Positions 16,719 to 26,200 of a stretch of DNA of 64,000 nucleotides are shown here, one piece after another. How positions within the stretch are numbered: the first letter of the stretch is position 1; each line of letters starts with the position of its first letter. The stretch is taken from NCBI GenBank assembly GCA_035687245.1, contig DASRYH010000042.1:62001-126000 (forward strand), written 5' to 3'. Both the position numbers and the translations under genes were made by a program. This stretch comes from DASRYH01 sp035687245. Its GTDB lineage: Bacteria > Actinomycetota > Coriobacteriia > Anaerosomatales > PHET01. The notes under the pieces were generated by a model. The model was not told the DNA's origin and did not search any database. It saw only the letters and a list, made by a program, of their open reading frames with translations.

Positions 16719-18710
16719 CTAGCTCGCTTCGTCGAGCGCCTCTGAGAACTGGCTGTTGTAGAGGTCGGCGTAGAAGCCGCTCGCTGCCAGAAGCTCGGTG
16801 TGTGTGCCCTGTTCGATGATGCGACCGTGGTTCATCACGATGATCGTGTCGGCATCGCGGATTGTGGAGAGCCGGTGCGCGATCACGAAGCTCGTGCGGT
16901 TCGCCATCAGGCGCGACATCGCCTTCTGGATGAGCACCTCCGTACGCGTGTCGACCGAGCTCGTCGCCTCGTCGAGGATGAGCACCTCGGGGTCGGCGAG
17001 GAAGGCGCGCGCGATGGTGAGCAGCTGTTTCTCGCCCTGGCTGACGTTGGTGCTGTCGTCGTCGAGCACGGTGTCGTAGCCGTCGGGCAGCGTGCGTACG
17101 AAGTGGTCGACGTGCGCCGCTTCGGCAGCCGCCATGATCTCGGCCTCGGTCGCACCCTCGCGGCCGTAGGCGATGTTGTCGCGGATCGTGCCACCGAAGA
17201 GCCACGCGTCTTGCAGCACCATGCCGAAGACCCGTCGCACGTCCTCGCGCGTCATCGCCTGAGTGTCGATACCGTCGACTCGAATATGGCCGCCGTCGAT
17301 CTCGTAGAAGCGCATGAGCAGGTTGACGATGGTCGTCTTGCCCGCACCCGTCGGGCCGACGATCGCGACTGTCTGGCCGGGGGCGACGTCCAGGCTGAAC
17401 TCCTCGATGAGCGGCTCCTCAGGCTTGTAGCGGAAGGAGACGTTCTCGAGCTCGATGTGGCCGGTGGCCTGTCCCAGGCGAATCGGCTCGGCCGGGTCGG
17501 CGATCTGCTCCGGCTCGTCGAGCAGCTCGAATACGCGCTCGGCGGAGGCGACGGCCGACTGCATCACGTTTGCGATTGAGGCGAGCTGAGTGATCGGCCA
17601 CGTGAACTGGCGCGAGTACTGGATGAACGCCTGCACGTCGCCTAGCGTGAGCGAGCCGTTGGCTACCTTCAGGCCACCAATGACGGCGATGGCTACGTAG
17701 TTGAGGTTGCTGATGAAGTTCATCGCCGGCTGGATGATGCCGGAGATGAACTGCGCCTTGAAGCCGGCCTGGAAGAGCTTCTCGTTCTCCACTTCGAACT
17801 GGGCTTCGGCATCGGCCTCGTGGCCGAATACCTTCACGATGTTGCGGCCCGTGTGCGTCTCTTCGATGTGGCCGTTCAGCGTTCCCGTGTGCTCCCACTG
17901 GGCGGCGAACTGTTTCTGCGAGCGCTTGGCGATCTGAATCGTGACGACCACCGAGATCGGCACCGTGAGCAGGGAGATCGCGGCCAGCAGCGGGTTGATC
18001 CAGAACATCATGATCAGCACGCCGATGACGGTGAGCACCGAGGTCGTGATCTGCGTCAGCGCCTGCTGGAGCGTCTGGGCGATGTTGTCGATGTCGTTGG
18101 TGACGCGCGAAAGGATGTCGCCACGCGGGTGCTCGTCGAAGTACCTGAGCGGCAGGCGCGTGAGCTTCGCGTCGACCGAGTTGCGCAGGTCGTAGACGAT
18201 GCCTTGCGAAACGCCGACCGTCAGGTACTGCTGCAGCCAGCCGAAGACCCACGAGACCAGGTAGAGCCCCGTGAGCAGCAACAGGATCTGGCCGAGCGCG
18301 CCGAAGTCGACGCCGATGCCTGGCGTGAGCGTCATGCCAGATAGCATCTGGGCGAACTGCGTCTGGCCCTTGGCCTGGAGCCCCGCGATTACCTGCGCCT
18401 TGGTGGCGCCCGCCGGCAGCTTGGCCGAGATGACGCCTGCGAACAGCACGTTCGTGGCCTTGCCCAGAATGCGCGGGCCGACCGTCGAGAGCGTGACGCT
18501 CACGATGGCAAGCGCGATGACGAGCGCGATCATGGCCGCGTGCGGCTTGAGCAAGCTGCCCAGGCGCTTGGCCGACTGGCCGAAGTTCTTGGACGTCACG
18601 CCGGTGCCGACTACACCGTGGCCGCCCATCATCGGGCCGCCGCCACCGCGGCGCGGGCCGCGACCGGGTCCGCCACCGGCGGGAGTCTTGTTATCGTTGT
18701 GCTCCGCCAT
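16719..18710 (-). CDS. ABC exporter half-transporter (active Walker B, degenerate signature)
   Basis: A 663-residue fused exporter subunit with a Gly/Pro-rich N-terminus, six membrane helices (about residues 55-370) and an ATPase domain. Walker A is GPTGAGKTT, Walker B is VLILDEATSS with the catalytic Glu present, and the H-loop is IAHRLST. The signature reads NVSQGEKQ instead of LSGGQ. An insert between the first two helices (about residues 90-130) is unusual. It starts one base after the stop of the partner gene and is clearly co-translated. Together they match heterodimeric multidrug or lipid exporters (TM287/288, LmrCD, BmrCD type). Regulation is by the MarR protein at the operon head. 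Substrate unknown. Confidence 0.9.
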   Translation of the reverse strand: MAEHNDNKTPAGGGPGRGPRRGGGGPMMGGHGVVGTGVTSKNFGQSAKRLGSLLKPHAAMIALVIALAIVSVTLSTVGPRILGKATNVLFAGVISAKLPAGATKAQVIAGLQAKGQTQFAQMLSGMTLTPGIGVDFGALGQILLLLTGLYLVSWVFGWLQQYLTVGVSQGIVYDLRNSVDAKLTRLPLRYFDEHPRGDILSRVTNDIDNIAQTLQQALTQITTSVLTVIGVLIMMFWINPLLAAISLLTVPISVVVTIQIAKRSQKQFAAQWEHTGTLNGHIEETHTGRNIVKVFGHEADAEAQFEVENEKLFQAGFKAQFISGIIQPAMNFISNLNYVAIAVIGGLKVANGSLTLGDVQAFIQYSRQFTWPITQLASIANVMQSAVASAERVFELLDEPEQIADPAEPIRLGQATGHIELENVSFRYKPEEPLIEEFSLDVAPGQTVAIVGPTGAGKTTIVNLLMRFYEIDGGHIRVDGIDTQAMTREDVRRVFGMVLQDAWLFGGTIRDNIAYGREGATEAEIMAAAEAAHVDHFVRTLPDGYDTVLDDDSTNVSQGEKQLLTIARAFLADPEVLILDEATSSVDTRTEVLIQKAMSRLMANRTSFVIAHRLSTIRDADTIIVMNHGRIIEQGTHTELLAASGFYADLYNSQFSEALDEAS

Positions 18711-18711
18711 G

Positions 18712-20442
18712 CTAGGCGATCTCCTCTTCCGTAAGCTGCGAGTAGACGATCTCTCGGTACGTTTCGCAGGTATCCATCAGTTCGCTGTGGGCGCCGATGC
18801 CAACCACGCGGCCCTCGTCGAGCACGACGATGCGGTCGGCGCTCATGATCGTGGAGACGCGCTGGGCAACGACGATGACGGTCGCCTCATGGGTCTCGTC
18901 GGCAAGCGCTGCTCTCAGGCGCGCGTCGGTCTTGAAGTCGAGCGCGGAGAACGAGTCGTCGAAGACGTAGATCTCGGGGCGCTTGACCAGCGCGCGTGCG
19001 ATAGCGAGGCGCTGGCGCTGGCCGCCGGAGACGTTCGTGCCGCCTTGGGCGATCGATGCCGAAAGGCCCTCGGGCATCTCGCGGACAAACTCCTCGCCCT
19101 GCGCGATCTTCAGCGCATGCCACAGGTCCTCATCGGTCGCGGACTCGTCGCCGTAGCGCAGGTTGCTCGCCACCGTGCCTGAGAACAGGAACGCGCGCTG
19201 CGGGATGAAGCCGATTCGGCTCCAGAGGTCTTCCTGGGCCATCTCGCGCACGTCGGTGCCATCTACCAGCACGCTGCCGCCCGTGGCGTCGTAGAAGCGG
19301 GGGATGAGGTTGACGAGCGTGGACTTGCCGCTGCCCGTCGAGCCGATGATCGCGGTGGTCTCACCCGGCCCGGCCTCGAAGCTGATGTCGGAGAGCACGG
19401 GGTCCTGCGCGCCGGGATAGCGGAACTCCACGCCACGGAACTCGAGGCAGCCACGCTTCACGCTCGGCGACTTCGGCACGGCCGGGTCTTCGACGGTCGG
19501 CTCGGTCTCGAGTACCTCGTTGATGCGCGACGCCGAAGCGGCTGCACGCGGAAGCATCGTGAGCATGAACGTCGCCATCATCACCGAGAACAGGATCTGG
19601 GTGACGTAGTTGAGGAATGCGGTGAGGTTGCCTATCGGCATCGCGCCGCTCGCGATGCGGTGCCCGCCGAACCACATGATCGCGACCATCGACAGGTTCA
19701 TCACGCCCATCAGCGTCGGCCACATCAGCGAGAAGAGCCTGAAGACGGTCGTCGCCGTCTTGGTGAGGTCCGCGTTCGCTTCGGCGAAGCGCGCCTTCTC
19801 GTAGTCGTCGCGCACGAACGCGCGAATGACCCGTACGCCAGAGAGCGTCTCCCTCATGACCTGGTTGATGCGGTCGACCTTCTTCTGCATCGCGCCGAAG
19901 AGAGGCAGCGTGCGCGAGACCAGGAAGTAGAGGAAGACGGCCATGAACGGCACGATCACCACGAGTGTGCCCGAGAGCGGGATGTCTTGGCGCAGCGCCA
20001 TGATGATGCCGCCGATGCCCATGAACGGCGCGAGTACGAGCACGTTCAGCGACATCAGCACGACCATCTGGACCTGCTGTACGTCGTTGGTGTTGCGCGT
20101 GATAAGCGACGGCGTCCCGAACTTGTTGATCTCGGTCTGCGAGAACGCGCCCACGCGGTGGAAGATCGCGGCGCGCACGTCACGGCCGAAGGCCATCGAG
20201 GTCTTGGAGCCGTAGTAGACGCCCACGATGGATGCGACGCCCATCAGCAGAGTGACCAGCAGCATGATGCCGCCGATCTGCCAGATGTAGCCCACATCGC
20301 CCTTGGCGACACCGTTGTTGATGATGTCGGCGTTGAGCTCTGGCAGATACAAGTTGGTGATCGCCTGCGTGAGCAGAAGCACGATGACGATGACCAGCTG
20401 CTTGCGGTAGGGCTTGAGGTAGTTGGATAGAAGCCGAATCAC
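18712..20442 (-). CDS. ABC exporter half-transporter (degenerate Walker B, canonical signature)
   Basis: A 576-residue partner subunit: six membrane helices (residues 15-310) and a C-terminal ATPase. Walker A is GSTGSGKST, the signature is canonical (NVSGGQRQRLAIARAL), but Walker B is YVFDDSFSALD, with Asp in place of the catalytic Glu. This is exactly the asymmetry of heterodimeric exporters: the degenerate site pairs this Walker B with the partner's NVSQGE, and the active site pairs the partner's Glu with this signature. GTG 20442 follows the TAA of the marR gene directly, so the repressor and both transporter halves form one coupled operon. Confidence 0.9.
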   Translation of the reverse strand: MIRLLSNYLKPYRKQLVIVIVLLLTQAITNLYLPELNADIINNGVAKGDVGYIWQIGGIMLLVTLLMGVASIVGVYYGSKTSMAFGRDVRAAIFHRVGAFSQTEINKFGTPSLITRNTNDVQQVQMVVLMSLNVLVLAPFMGIGGIIMALRQDIPLSGTLVVIVPFMAVFLYFLVSRTLPLFGAMQKKVDRINQVMRETLSGVRVIRAFVRDDYEKARFAEANADLTKTATTVFRLFSLMWPTLMGVMNLSMVAIMWFGGHRIASGAMPIGNLTAFLNYVTQILFSVMMATFMLTMLPRAAASASRINEVLETEPTVEDPAVPKSPSVKRGCLEFRGVEFRYPGAQDPVLSDISFEAGPGETTAIIGSTGSGKSTLVNLIPRFYDATGGSVLVDGTDVREMAQEDLWSRIGFIPQRAFLFSGTVASNLRYGDESATDEDLWHALKIAQGEEFVREMPEGLSASIAQGGTNVSGGQRQRLAIARALVKRPEIYVFDDSFSALDFKTDARLRAALADETHEATVIVVAQRVSTIMSADRIVVLDEGRVVGIGAHSELMDTCETYREIVYSQLTEEEIA

Positions 20443-20976
20443 TTATGCGTTCCCTTCGCCGTTCTCGTTCATGAACTGGGCCCCTAGGTCGTTGAGCTGC
20501 TTGAGGAGCCGTGCAAGCTCGGAGCGGTCGTCCTCGCTCATGGTGCCGATAGTCGCGTTGAGCTGGCGCGTGAAGAACTCGCGCCCTTCGGCGTTCACCT
20601 CGCGACCGCGCTCGGTGATGAATGCGCGCGTGACCCGGCGGTCCTTCTCGTCGGCGCGACGCTCGATGTAGCCGTCATCCTCGAGGCCTTGCAGCAGCGT
20701 GGTGACTGTCGGCCGCGACAGGTGCAGCATCTCGGCGAGGTCTCGCTGGCTGATGCCGTCGGCATGGGCGAGCGTGCGCAGGCATGCCACGCGCGGGAAG
20801 CTGAAGCCGGTCGAGACGCCGCGCGTCATAATCTGCCGCTGGATGTGGCCATGGCGCTTGAGCTCGTGGAAGACCTGCATCGACAGCGGGTCGAGCCCCT
20901 CAATCTGCGGTGCTCCACCCTCGCCGGCGCAGTCGTGCCGGTGGGGATGGGGGTGGGGATGCGGGAAGTCGCGCAT
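20443..20976 (-). CDS. MarR-family repressor with His-rich N-terminus
   Basis: A 177-residue winged-helix regulator. The central HTH is typical (ISQRDLAEMLHLSRPTVTTLLQGL, with the wing DEKDRRVTRAFIT). Residues 5-14 are HPHPHPHRHD followed by Cys15, an unusual metal-binding-like stretch ahead of the dimerisation helix. ATG 20976 follows GAAAGG at 11 bases; the frame extends to 21069 but without family similarity. It is the first gene of the exporter operon, and a palindrome sits just after its predicted transcription start, so autoregulation and control of drug export are likely. The His tail could sense zinc, copper or nickel, which would make the exporter metal-linked; that is speculation. 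Confidence 0.85.
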   Translation of the reverse strand: MRDFPHPHPHPHRHDCAGEGGAPQIEGLDPLSMQVFHELKRHGHIQRQIMTRGVSTGFSFPRVACLRTLAHADGISQRDLAEMLHLSRPTVTTLLQGLEDDGYIERRADEKDRRVTRAFITERGREVNAEGREFFTRQLNATIGTMSEDDRSELARLLKQLNDLGAQFMNENGEGNA

Positions 20977-21034
20977 CAAATGTTGGCCTTTCGTGCAGGG
21001 GAGGCGGGCGAGTCCACTTCGGCAGACTGACCGC

Positions 21035-21089
21035 CGGTTATAACCGTTAGGTACCAAACAGTTATACAACTAACCATTTTGTCGTGCAA
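21035..21089 (-). promoter_or_regulatory. Promoter and operator of the marR-ABC operon
   Basis: On the minus strand TTGCAC (21084-21089) and TATAAC (21061-21066) are separated by 17 bases. The perfect palindrome CGGTTATAACCG (21035-21046) lies about ten bases after the expected transcription start. A second imperfect palindrome, AGTTATACAACT (21060-21071), overlaps the -10 element. The two centres are 25 bases apart. These are plausible MarR binding sites. Confidence 0.6.
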
Positions 21090-21189
21090 CCGCTTTGTCG
21101 CGACGTGCGTGCGACCACATGGAAGCCTCCGCGTCCGCGCCACTCGGCTATGCTGCCGAAGAGGAAACGAGCAGAACGAGGAGGGGCGC

Positions 21190-22035
21190 GTGAAGGCTGA
21201 AGCTGTAGCTGTACTTGCGTGCCCGGTCTGCGGCACCTCGCTCGCGCACGCGGAGAACGTCCTGCGCTGCGAGCAGGGGCATGCCTTCGATATAGCGCGC
21301 CAGGGCTACGCGAACCTGCTCACAGCTGGTGCCCCTTCGGCAGGCGATACCGCCCAGATGGTGGAGGCACGCGCCGACTTCCTTGCACGAGGGCACTTCG
21401 CGCCAATCGCCGAAGCGGTCGCCGCCGAAGTCGCGTTCTGCTCGACATCGGGCTGCGTCATGGCTGAGGTCGGCGCAGGGACCGCCTACTACCTCGCAGC
21501 TGCGCTCGACGCCGCACCCGGATCCACCGGCGTGGCGCTCGACCTGTCGAAGTACGCCGCGCGCAGGGCAGCCAAAGCGCACCCTGCGATCGCCTCGGTG
21601 GTCGCCAACGCCTGGGACGCCCTGCCACTGCGCGACGCGAGCGTCGCTGTCTTGCTGGACATCTTTGCGCCACGCAACGCCGCCGAGTTCGCGCGGGTGC
21701 TCACGCCCGCTGGCCTGCTCGTAGTCGTGACGCCCGGTCCCGAACACCTCACTGAACTCGTCTCGGCGCTCGGGCTGCTCGCAGTGGACCGCGACAAGGA
21801 CGCGCGCGTCTTCGACCAGCTCGGAGTGCTCTTCGAACGTAGCGCGGACCGCCACGTCGGCTCGAAGCTCGAACTCACGCACGACGAGATCATGACCGTC
21901 GTGGGGATGGGGCCGAGCGCCTATCACGTAGAGTCCGCGGAGCTGTCCGCGCGCATCGCGAAGCTGCCTGAGCCGATGGAAGTCACCCTCGATGTGACGC
22001 TGACGCTGTGGGAGCCGCGTCCCGACGCCGCCTAG
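21190..22035 (+). CDS. rlmA: RlmA-type 23S rRNA guanine-N1 methyltransferase
   Basis: A 281-residue SAM methyltransferase. The N-terminal zinc finger reads CPVCGTSL and CEQGHAFDIARQGYANLL, the hallmark of RlmA I/II, which methylates G745 or G748 in 23S rRNA helix 35. The Rossmann core has MAEVGAGTAYYLAAAL and LDLSKYAARRAAK. GAGGAGG precedes GTG 21190; the frame is open further upstream but without similarity. RlmA II homologues (TlrB) give tylosin resistance, so this gene could affect macrolide sensitivity. It is divergent from the MarR-exporter operon, and its stop shares a CTAG with the convergent hotdog gene. Confidence 0.87.
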   Translation: MKAEAVAVLACPVCGTSLAHAENVLRCEQGHAFDIARQGYANLLTAGAPSAGDTAQMVEARADFLARGHFAPIAEAVAAEVAFCSTSGCVMAEVGAGTAYYLAAALDAAPGSTGVALDLSKYAARRAAKAHPAIASVVANAWDALPLRDASVAVLLDIFAPRNAAEFARVLTPAGLLVVVTPGPEHLTELVSALGLLAVDRDKDARVFDQLGVLFERSADRHVGSKLELTHDEIMTVVGMGPSAYHVESAELSARIAKLPEPMEVTLDVTLTLWEPRPDAA

Positions 22036-22556
22036 AGCTCGATCTCGTCGGGGTGCGCGCGCACGTCTTCGAACCACTCAGCTGCGAAGTCGCCGTCGGC
22101 GATCTTGTCGATCGGCATCTTGATGTAGCGGCCCGTAGCCTCAACCGCCACGGTGCCGTCGTCGAGCACGATCTCGCCCGTGCCCTCGAAGATGCGGCGC
22201 GAGTCCCTGGTGATGCGCGCCACCGCGCGAACTTCGCCGTCGGTCGGCACAGGCTTGCGGTACTTCACCGTGAGCTCAATCGTCACGCCCCAGGCGTCGG
22301 GGTCGGTGATGTTGACCGCCCGCCCAATCGTCTCGTCGAGAATCGCCGAAGAGACGCCGCCGTGCAGCCGTCCCGGGTAGCTCTGGTGTTCGGTGCGCGG
22401 CGTGAAGATGCCCACGAGCTCGCCGTCGTCCAGCTCGTAGAAGCGCGCCTTCAGGCTCAGGTTGTTGTCGCGGCCACACACCATGCACATGCGGCTGACG
22501 TTCTGCGACTTCTCGATTCGGCGCGCTCCGCCGCTCACCCCAGCAGCGTCGCTCAC
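22032..22556 (-). CDS. Hotdog-fold thioesterase (PaaI-like)
   Basis: A 174-residue acyl-CoA thioesterase-like protein. The hotdog helix region reads GRLHGGVSSAILDETIGRAV, with the HGG turn and an acidic residue typical of PaaI/4HBT enzymes, followed by long strands (VTIELTVKYRKPVP). The N-terminus has a Cys pair (CMVCGRDN) that is common in this subgroup and may bind metal. GTG 22556 overlaps the TGA of the upstream UPF0182 gene as GTGA, so the two are co-translated. Its stop shares a CTAG with the convergent rlmA gene. It probably hydrolyses an acyl- or aryl-CoA; the natural substrate is unknown. Confidence 0.82.
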   Translation of the reverse strand: MSDAAGVSGGARRIEKSQNVSRMCMVCGRDNNLSLKARFYELDDGELVGIFTPRTEHQSYPGRLHGGVSSAILDETIGRAVNITDPDAWGVTIELTVKYRKPVPTDGEVRAVARITRDSRRIFEGTGEIVLDDGTVAVEATGRYIKMPIDKIADGDFAAEWFEDVRAHPDEIEL

Positions 22557-25237
22557 TGGCCGGCCGCCTGACCGGTCAGCGCCGCGCGCTGCTGGATCGC
22601 GCGCTCGATCTCAGTGAGCAGCACACCGTACGTCGTCATGTCGCCGCGAGCCTTGGCTGCGTTCAGGCTCTCCACGAGGGTCTCGATCTCAGCGTCGACC
22701 TCATCGATCTTGGCCTGAGACGCCGCTGTCTGCGCGCCATCAGGGCGCGTCGCATCCACGGTCTTCACGCCGAAGGCCTTGTCGAGCGCCGCGGGCAGCG
22801 TCTCGGCCATCTCTACGTGGTCGCCGTTCATCACGACTACGCGAGCGAGCTCTGTGGGCGCGGACTTGGCGGCCTGAAGGAAGATCGGCTGCACGTAGGT
22901 GATCGTATTCTCGCTCGGCAGCACCAGCATCTGGCCGAAGATGACCTTGCTGCCGCGCTGGTCCCACAGCGAGAGCTGAGGCGAGATCTGCGGATCCTGG
23001 TTGATGCGGGCCCGTGCCTGCGTAGGACCGAGCGTGACGCGCTCTTTCGGCAGCATGAATACGGTGCGCTTGCCGTAGTCGGCCGGGTCGCATGCCGTGG
23101 CCATCCAGCCAATCAGGTTGTCGCGACCCACCGGCGTGAACGGCTGCATGAGATAGAGGTTCGGGCCAGGAGTGGAGTCGGCCAAGTCGAGCATGAGGTA
23201 GGAGGCCTCGCCGTCCAACCCGTCGGGCACCGACCAGACGTCTTCCTTGTTGTAGAAGACGGTGGGATCGGTCATGTGGTAGGTGCGGTAGACCTTCGCC
23301 TGAGCGGTGAAGAGCTTGCGCGGGGCGCGAAAGTGAGCGGCGAAGGAGGCGGGCACCTCAGCGGCCGGAGTCAGGACTTCGGGGTAGATCTTGGCCCACG
23401 CGTCGCGCACCGGATCGTCGCCGACTGCATAGAAGTGCGTGTCGCCCGTATACGCGTCCACGACGACCTTGACCGAGTTGCGCAGGTAGTTGGTGCCATC
23501 GTCGAGCGGCTGCGAGTAGGGGAAGTGCTTGCTCGACGTGTAGGCGTCCAAGATCCACACGATGCGCCCGTCCACGACCGCCGCGTACGGCTTCTTGTCG
23601 TAGGAGAGCCACGGCGCGATACGCTTCGCGCGCTGCTTCACGTCGCGATACATGAGCACGCGGCTGTCGCTCTTCAGGTAGTCGGAGAAGACGATCTGGT
23701 CGCTGCCGAAGCGGATCGCCCAAGCGATTCGAGCAAGCGCGTTGCCGAAAGGAACGCCAGCCTGCGCCTCGTAGCGGGTCGTCACGTTCTTCTCGCCGAC
23801 CGGGTGATCGAACTCGTCGAGGCTCGTATTGACGATCGCGTAGTCCTTCGCGCCCTCGCCGTAGTAGACGCGCGGCTCGGAGATCTTGAGCTCAGGCGAC
23901 TTAGCGGCCACGGTGTCGGCGACCTTCGGCGGCACCTCGCCCACGAGGAAGTGCGGGAAGCCCTGCGAGGTCGCGTCGTTCGCCGAAGAGATGGCGGCGC
24001 CGTAGCCGTGCGTGTAGACGAGGTGCTTGTTGACCCATGTGCGTGCCGGCTTCGGCAGCCTCGAGGCATCCACAAGTCGGGCGGCAGCGAGCGCCTGCTC
24101 GGGCTGGCCGTTCACGATGTAGCGGTCGATGTCGATCGCGGACATGCGGTAGTAGGGGCGGATCGTCTGCAGCTGGTCGTAGGCCGAGGCCGCGGTCGAA
24201 GGCGCCCAGATGCGGGCATTGGACAGCGTTGCCGCCGCCGCTTCGGCGTTTCCAGAAGCGACCGCCGACTCCACGGCGTACTGCTCGCCCTTCACCGTCT
24301 CAAGGTCGAAAGCGGTGCGCGTCATCGCGATGTTGCGAGAGATGTAGGGCAGCTCGAGCGTGGCCTCGTTCGGCTTGACCACGTAGTTCTGCACGACACT
24401 CGGCCACAGTCCGCCGGCGATGGAGGCGACCACGATCCACGCTACGAAAGCGTAGCCCGGGATCTTGAGGTTCTTGGACTTCGCCGTGGCGAAGAAGACC
24501 ACCGCCACCAGCAGCGTCATCGCAAGAATGATGATGTTGGCCGGCAGCTGCGCGTGCGTGTCGGTGTAGGCGGCCCCGAAGTACGACGTGCGCGACGACA
24601 GCACGATCTTGAAGAGCGAGACGAACAGGCCGAACGACGAAGAGACCAGCACGATGCCTGTGAGCACCGAGGCGAGTGACTTGAATCGCCACCACTTGCC
24701 CTCCATCGAGCCGCCGATGTCGAAGAGCGTGGGCACGAACACGATGCCGAGCACGAAGACGATTGCGAGAACGATGACGTCGCTTGCCCAGCGCGCGAGA
24801 ACCTCAAGCGCTGGCAGCGAGAAGATGAAGAAGCCGATGTCGCGGCCGAACAGCGGGTCGTTCATACCGAACGCGGGGCCGGAAACCGCGAGCCGCAGCT
24901 GCATCCAGTGCTGCGCGAGGTCCCAGCTCACGAGCGTCGCGAGCACGAGCGACCCCCACAGCGCGATGCGTCCCACCAGCTTCGGGCCGCCCACAAGCTT
25001 GCGCGCCACGGTAGCTGCCGCGAACAGCGCCACGAACGCTATTGCGGTGCCGATCAGCCAGAAGCCGCCCTGCGACATCAGGCGGATCATGAAGACCGAC
25101 GTGAGCTTCATGCTCTTGAACCACGCGTACTCGGTCCAGATGTAGGAAGCGACGACGACCGCCGCGAGCGCGAGCCCTAGTGCTGCGAATACGCCGACGA
25201 TCCCCGTTGCGAGGGAGCGGAACGACATCTTGTTCAC
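22553..25237 (-). CDS. UPF0182 family large membrane protein
   Basis: An 894-residue protein of the UPF0182/COG1615 family typical of actinobacteria and some cyanobacteria. Residues 1-300 hold about seven membrane segments (first at 10-35, TGIVGVFAALGLALAAVV). Then comes a large extracytoplasmic domain with conserved stretches such as NEATLELPYISRNIAMTR, YQVEAQAGVPF-like turns and GEKNVTTRYEAQAGVPFG. The C-terminus (about 820-890) is a charged helical tail (DEVDAEIETLVESL). Function is unknown in the family. It is translationally coupled to the hotdog thioesterase, so it may act on lipids or acyl chains. The start could be GTG 25237 or ATG 25228. Confidence 0.9.
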   Translation of the reverse strand: MNKMSFRSLATGIVGVFAALGLALAAVVVASYIWTEYAWFKSMKLTSVFMIRLMSQGGFWLIGTAIAFVALFAAATVARKLVGGPKLVGRIALWGSLVLATLVSWDLAQHWMQLRLAVSGPAFGMNDPLFGRDIGFFIFSLPALEVLARWASDVIVLAIVFVLGIVFVPTLFDIGGSMEGKWWRFKSLASVLTGIVLVSSSFGLFVSLFKIVLSSRTSYFGAAYTDTHAQLPANIIILAMTLLVAVVFFATAKSKNLKIPGYAFVAWIVVASIAGGLWPSVVQNYVVKPNEATLELPYISRNIAMTRTAFDLETVKGEQYAVESAVASGNAEAAAATLSNARIWAPSTAASAYDQLQTIRPYYRMSAIDIDRYIVNGQPEQALAAARLVDASRLPKPARTWVNKHLVYTHGYGAAISSANDATSQGFPHFLVGEVPPKVADTVAAKSPELKISEPRVYYGEGAKDYAIVNTSLDEFDHPVGEKNVTTRYEAQAGVPFGNALARIAWAIRFGSDQIVFSDYLKSDSRVLMYRDVKQRAKRIAPWLSYDKKPYAAVVDGRIVWILDAYTSSKHFPYSQPLDDGTNYLRNSVKVVVDAYTGDTHFYAVGDDPVRDAWAKIYPEVLTPAAEVPASFAAHFRAPRKLFTAQAKVYRTYHMTDPTVFYNKEDVWSVPDGLDGEASYLMLDLADSTPGPNLYLMQPFTPVGRDNLIGWMATACDPADYGKRTVFMLPKERVTLGPTQARARINQDPQISPQLSLWDQRGSKVIFGQMLVLPSENTITYVQPIFLQAAKSAPTELARVVVMNGDHVEMAETLPAALDKAFGVKTVDATRPDGAQTAASQAKIDEVDAEIETLVESLNAAKARGDMTTYGVLLTEIERAIQQRAALTGQAAGQ

Positions 25238-25392
25238 CGAAGCGGCCTCACGTATCTCTCATCGAGTCGAATGCGGGTCAGATAGCCGCGTGAAAGTGTA
25301 CTCCGACGCGCGCGCATGCTCACCAGCGCGATATCGACTCGTAACGCAGGTGCCTTGCCGAACGGGTTCTCACTGATGCCGAAGATGCGCGG

Positions 25393-26175
25393 CTAGACCG
25401 TCTCTTCGGCAGTTGGCGGCTCTTGGCTCGAGGCCTTTGCGGCGGCTCTGCGCTCCTGGCCGTGCGCAATTGCGGCCTTCGTGCCCTTTTCGAGGGTGCC
25501 TGCCATCAGGAAGCCCGCCAGCAGGATCGCGGAGGCTACCATCTCGCCCGGGTAGAGGCCGGCTGTCGAGCCAGCGCGCGCCATCGAGCCGGCCGCCGCG
25601 ATACACAGCGTGCCGATCGCGATGAGCACGTTTGCCCACATGCGGTAGGCGTACTCCTTCTTCCGTGCGAAGCGCACGATCGAGACGATCGCGCCGCCCA
25701 GCAAGAAGAGAGTGCCGGTGATGTTGAAGGGGAGCGACATGATGCGGGGGAAGCTGCCGCCGGCGCCTAGCGCCTGGCCGCCCACGGTGATGCCGGGGAC
25801 GAGCTTGTCCATCAGCAGCTCTTTGGTGAAGACGCCGTAGAAGAAGACGGCTTCACACACGAGCAGGAACGTGAGGTAGATGCGCGGCCCGAGCTTCTTC
25901 TTGGCCAGCAGGTAGTAGGAGCCCAAACCGAGGTAGCCCACCATCGAGGCGGCGAGCACGATGTAGAAGCGGTAGACGGTGGGGTTCCACACGCCGGAGG
26001 CCTCGGAGACCGCCTCCATCACGGCGGCGACCGCATACATCAACAGGCCCACCGACCACGCGAGCTGGTGGGACTTGCGGCGGTGCAGCCACTGGGAGAA
26101 GACGAGCCACGTGAAGGCGAACCCGAGCAACGCCGTCGCCGCCGGCCACCACCAACCGCTCCAGAACTCGCCCAT
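25393..26175 (-). CDS. Polytopic membrane protein of a small redox operon
   Basis: A 260-residue integral membrane protein with about seven hydrophobic helices (first at residues 10-32, PAATALLGFAFTWLVFSQWL) and a basic C-terminal tail. GGAAGGGA eight bases before ATG 26175 fixes the start; a longer frame to 26370 lacks similarity. It follows a small membrane haem protein and a lipoprotein in the same direction. Conserved His residues occur at the membrane edge (SQWLHRRKSHQL). It could be a quinone- or haem-interacting membrane partner, but no known family motif is visible. Confidence 0.65.
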   Translation of the reverse strand: MGEFWSGWWWPAATALLGFAFTWLVFSQWLHRRKSHQLAWSVGLLMYAVAAVMEAVSEASGVWNPTVYRFYIVLAASMVGYLGLGSYYLLAKKKLGPRIYLTFLLVCEAVFFYGVFTKELLMDKLVPGITVGGQALGAGGSFPRIMSLPFNITGTLFLLGGAIVSIVRFARKKEYAYRMWANVLIAIGTLCIAAAGSMARAGSTAGLYPGEMVASAILLAGFLMAGTLEKGTKAAIAHGQERRAAAKASSQEPPTAEETV

Positions 26176-26200
26176 CGAGGTATCCCTTCCTAGCGCACGG

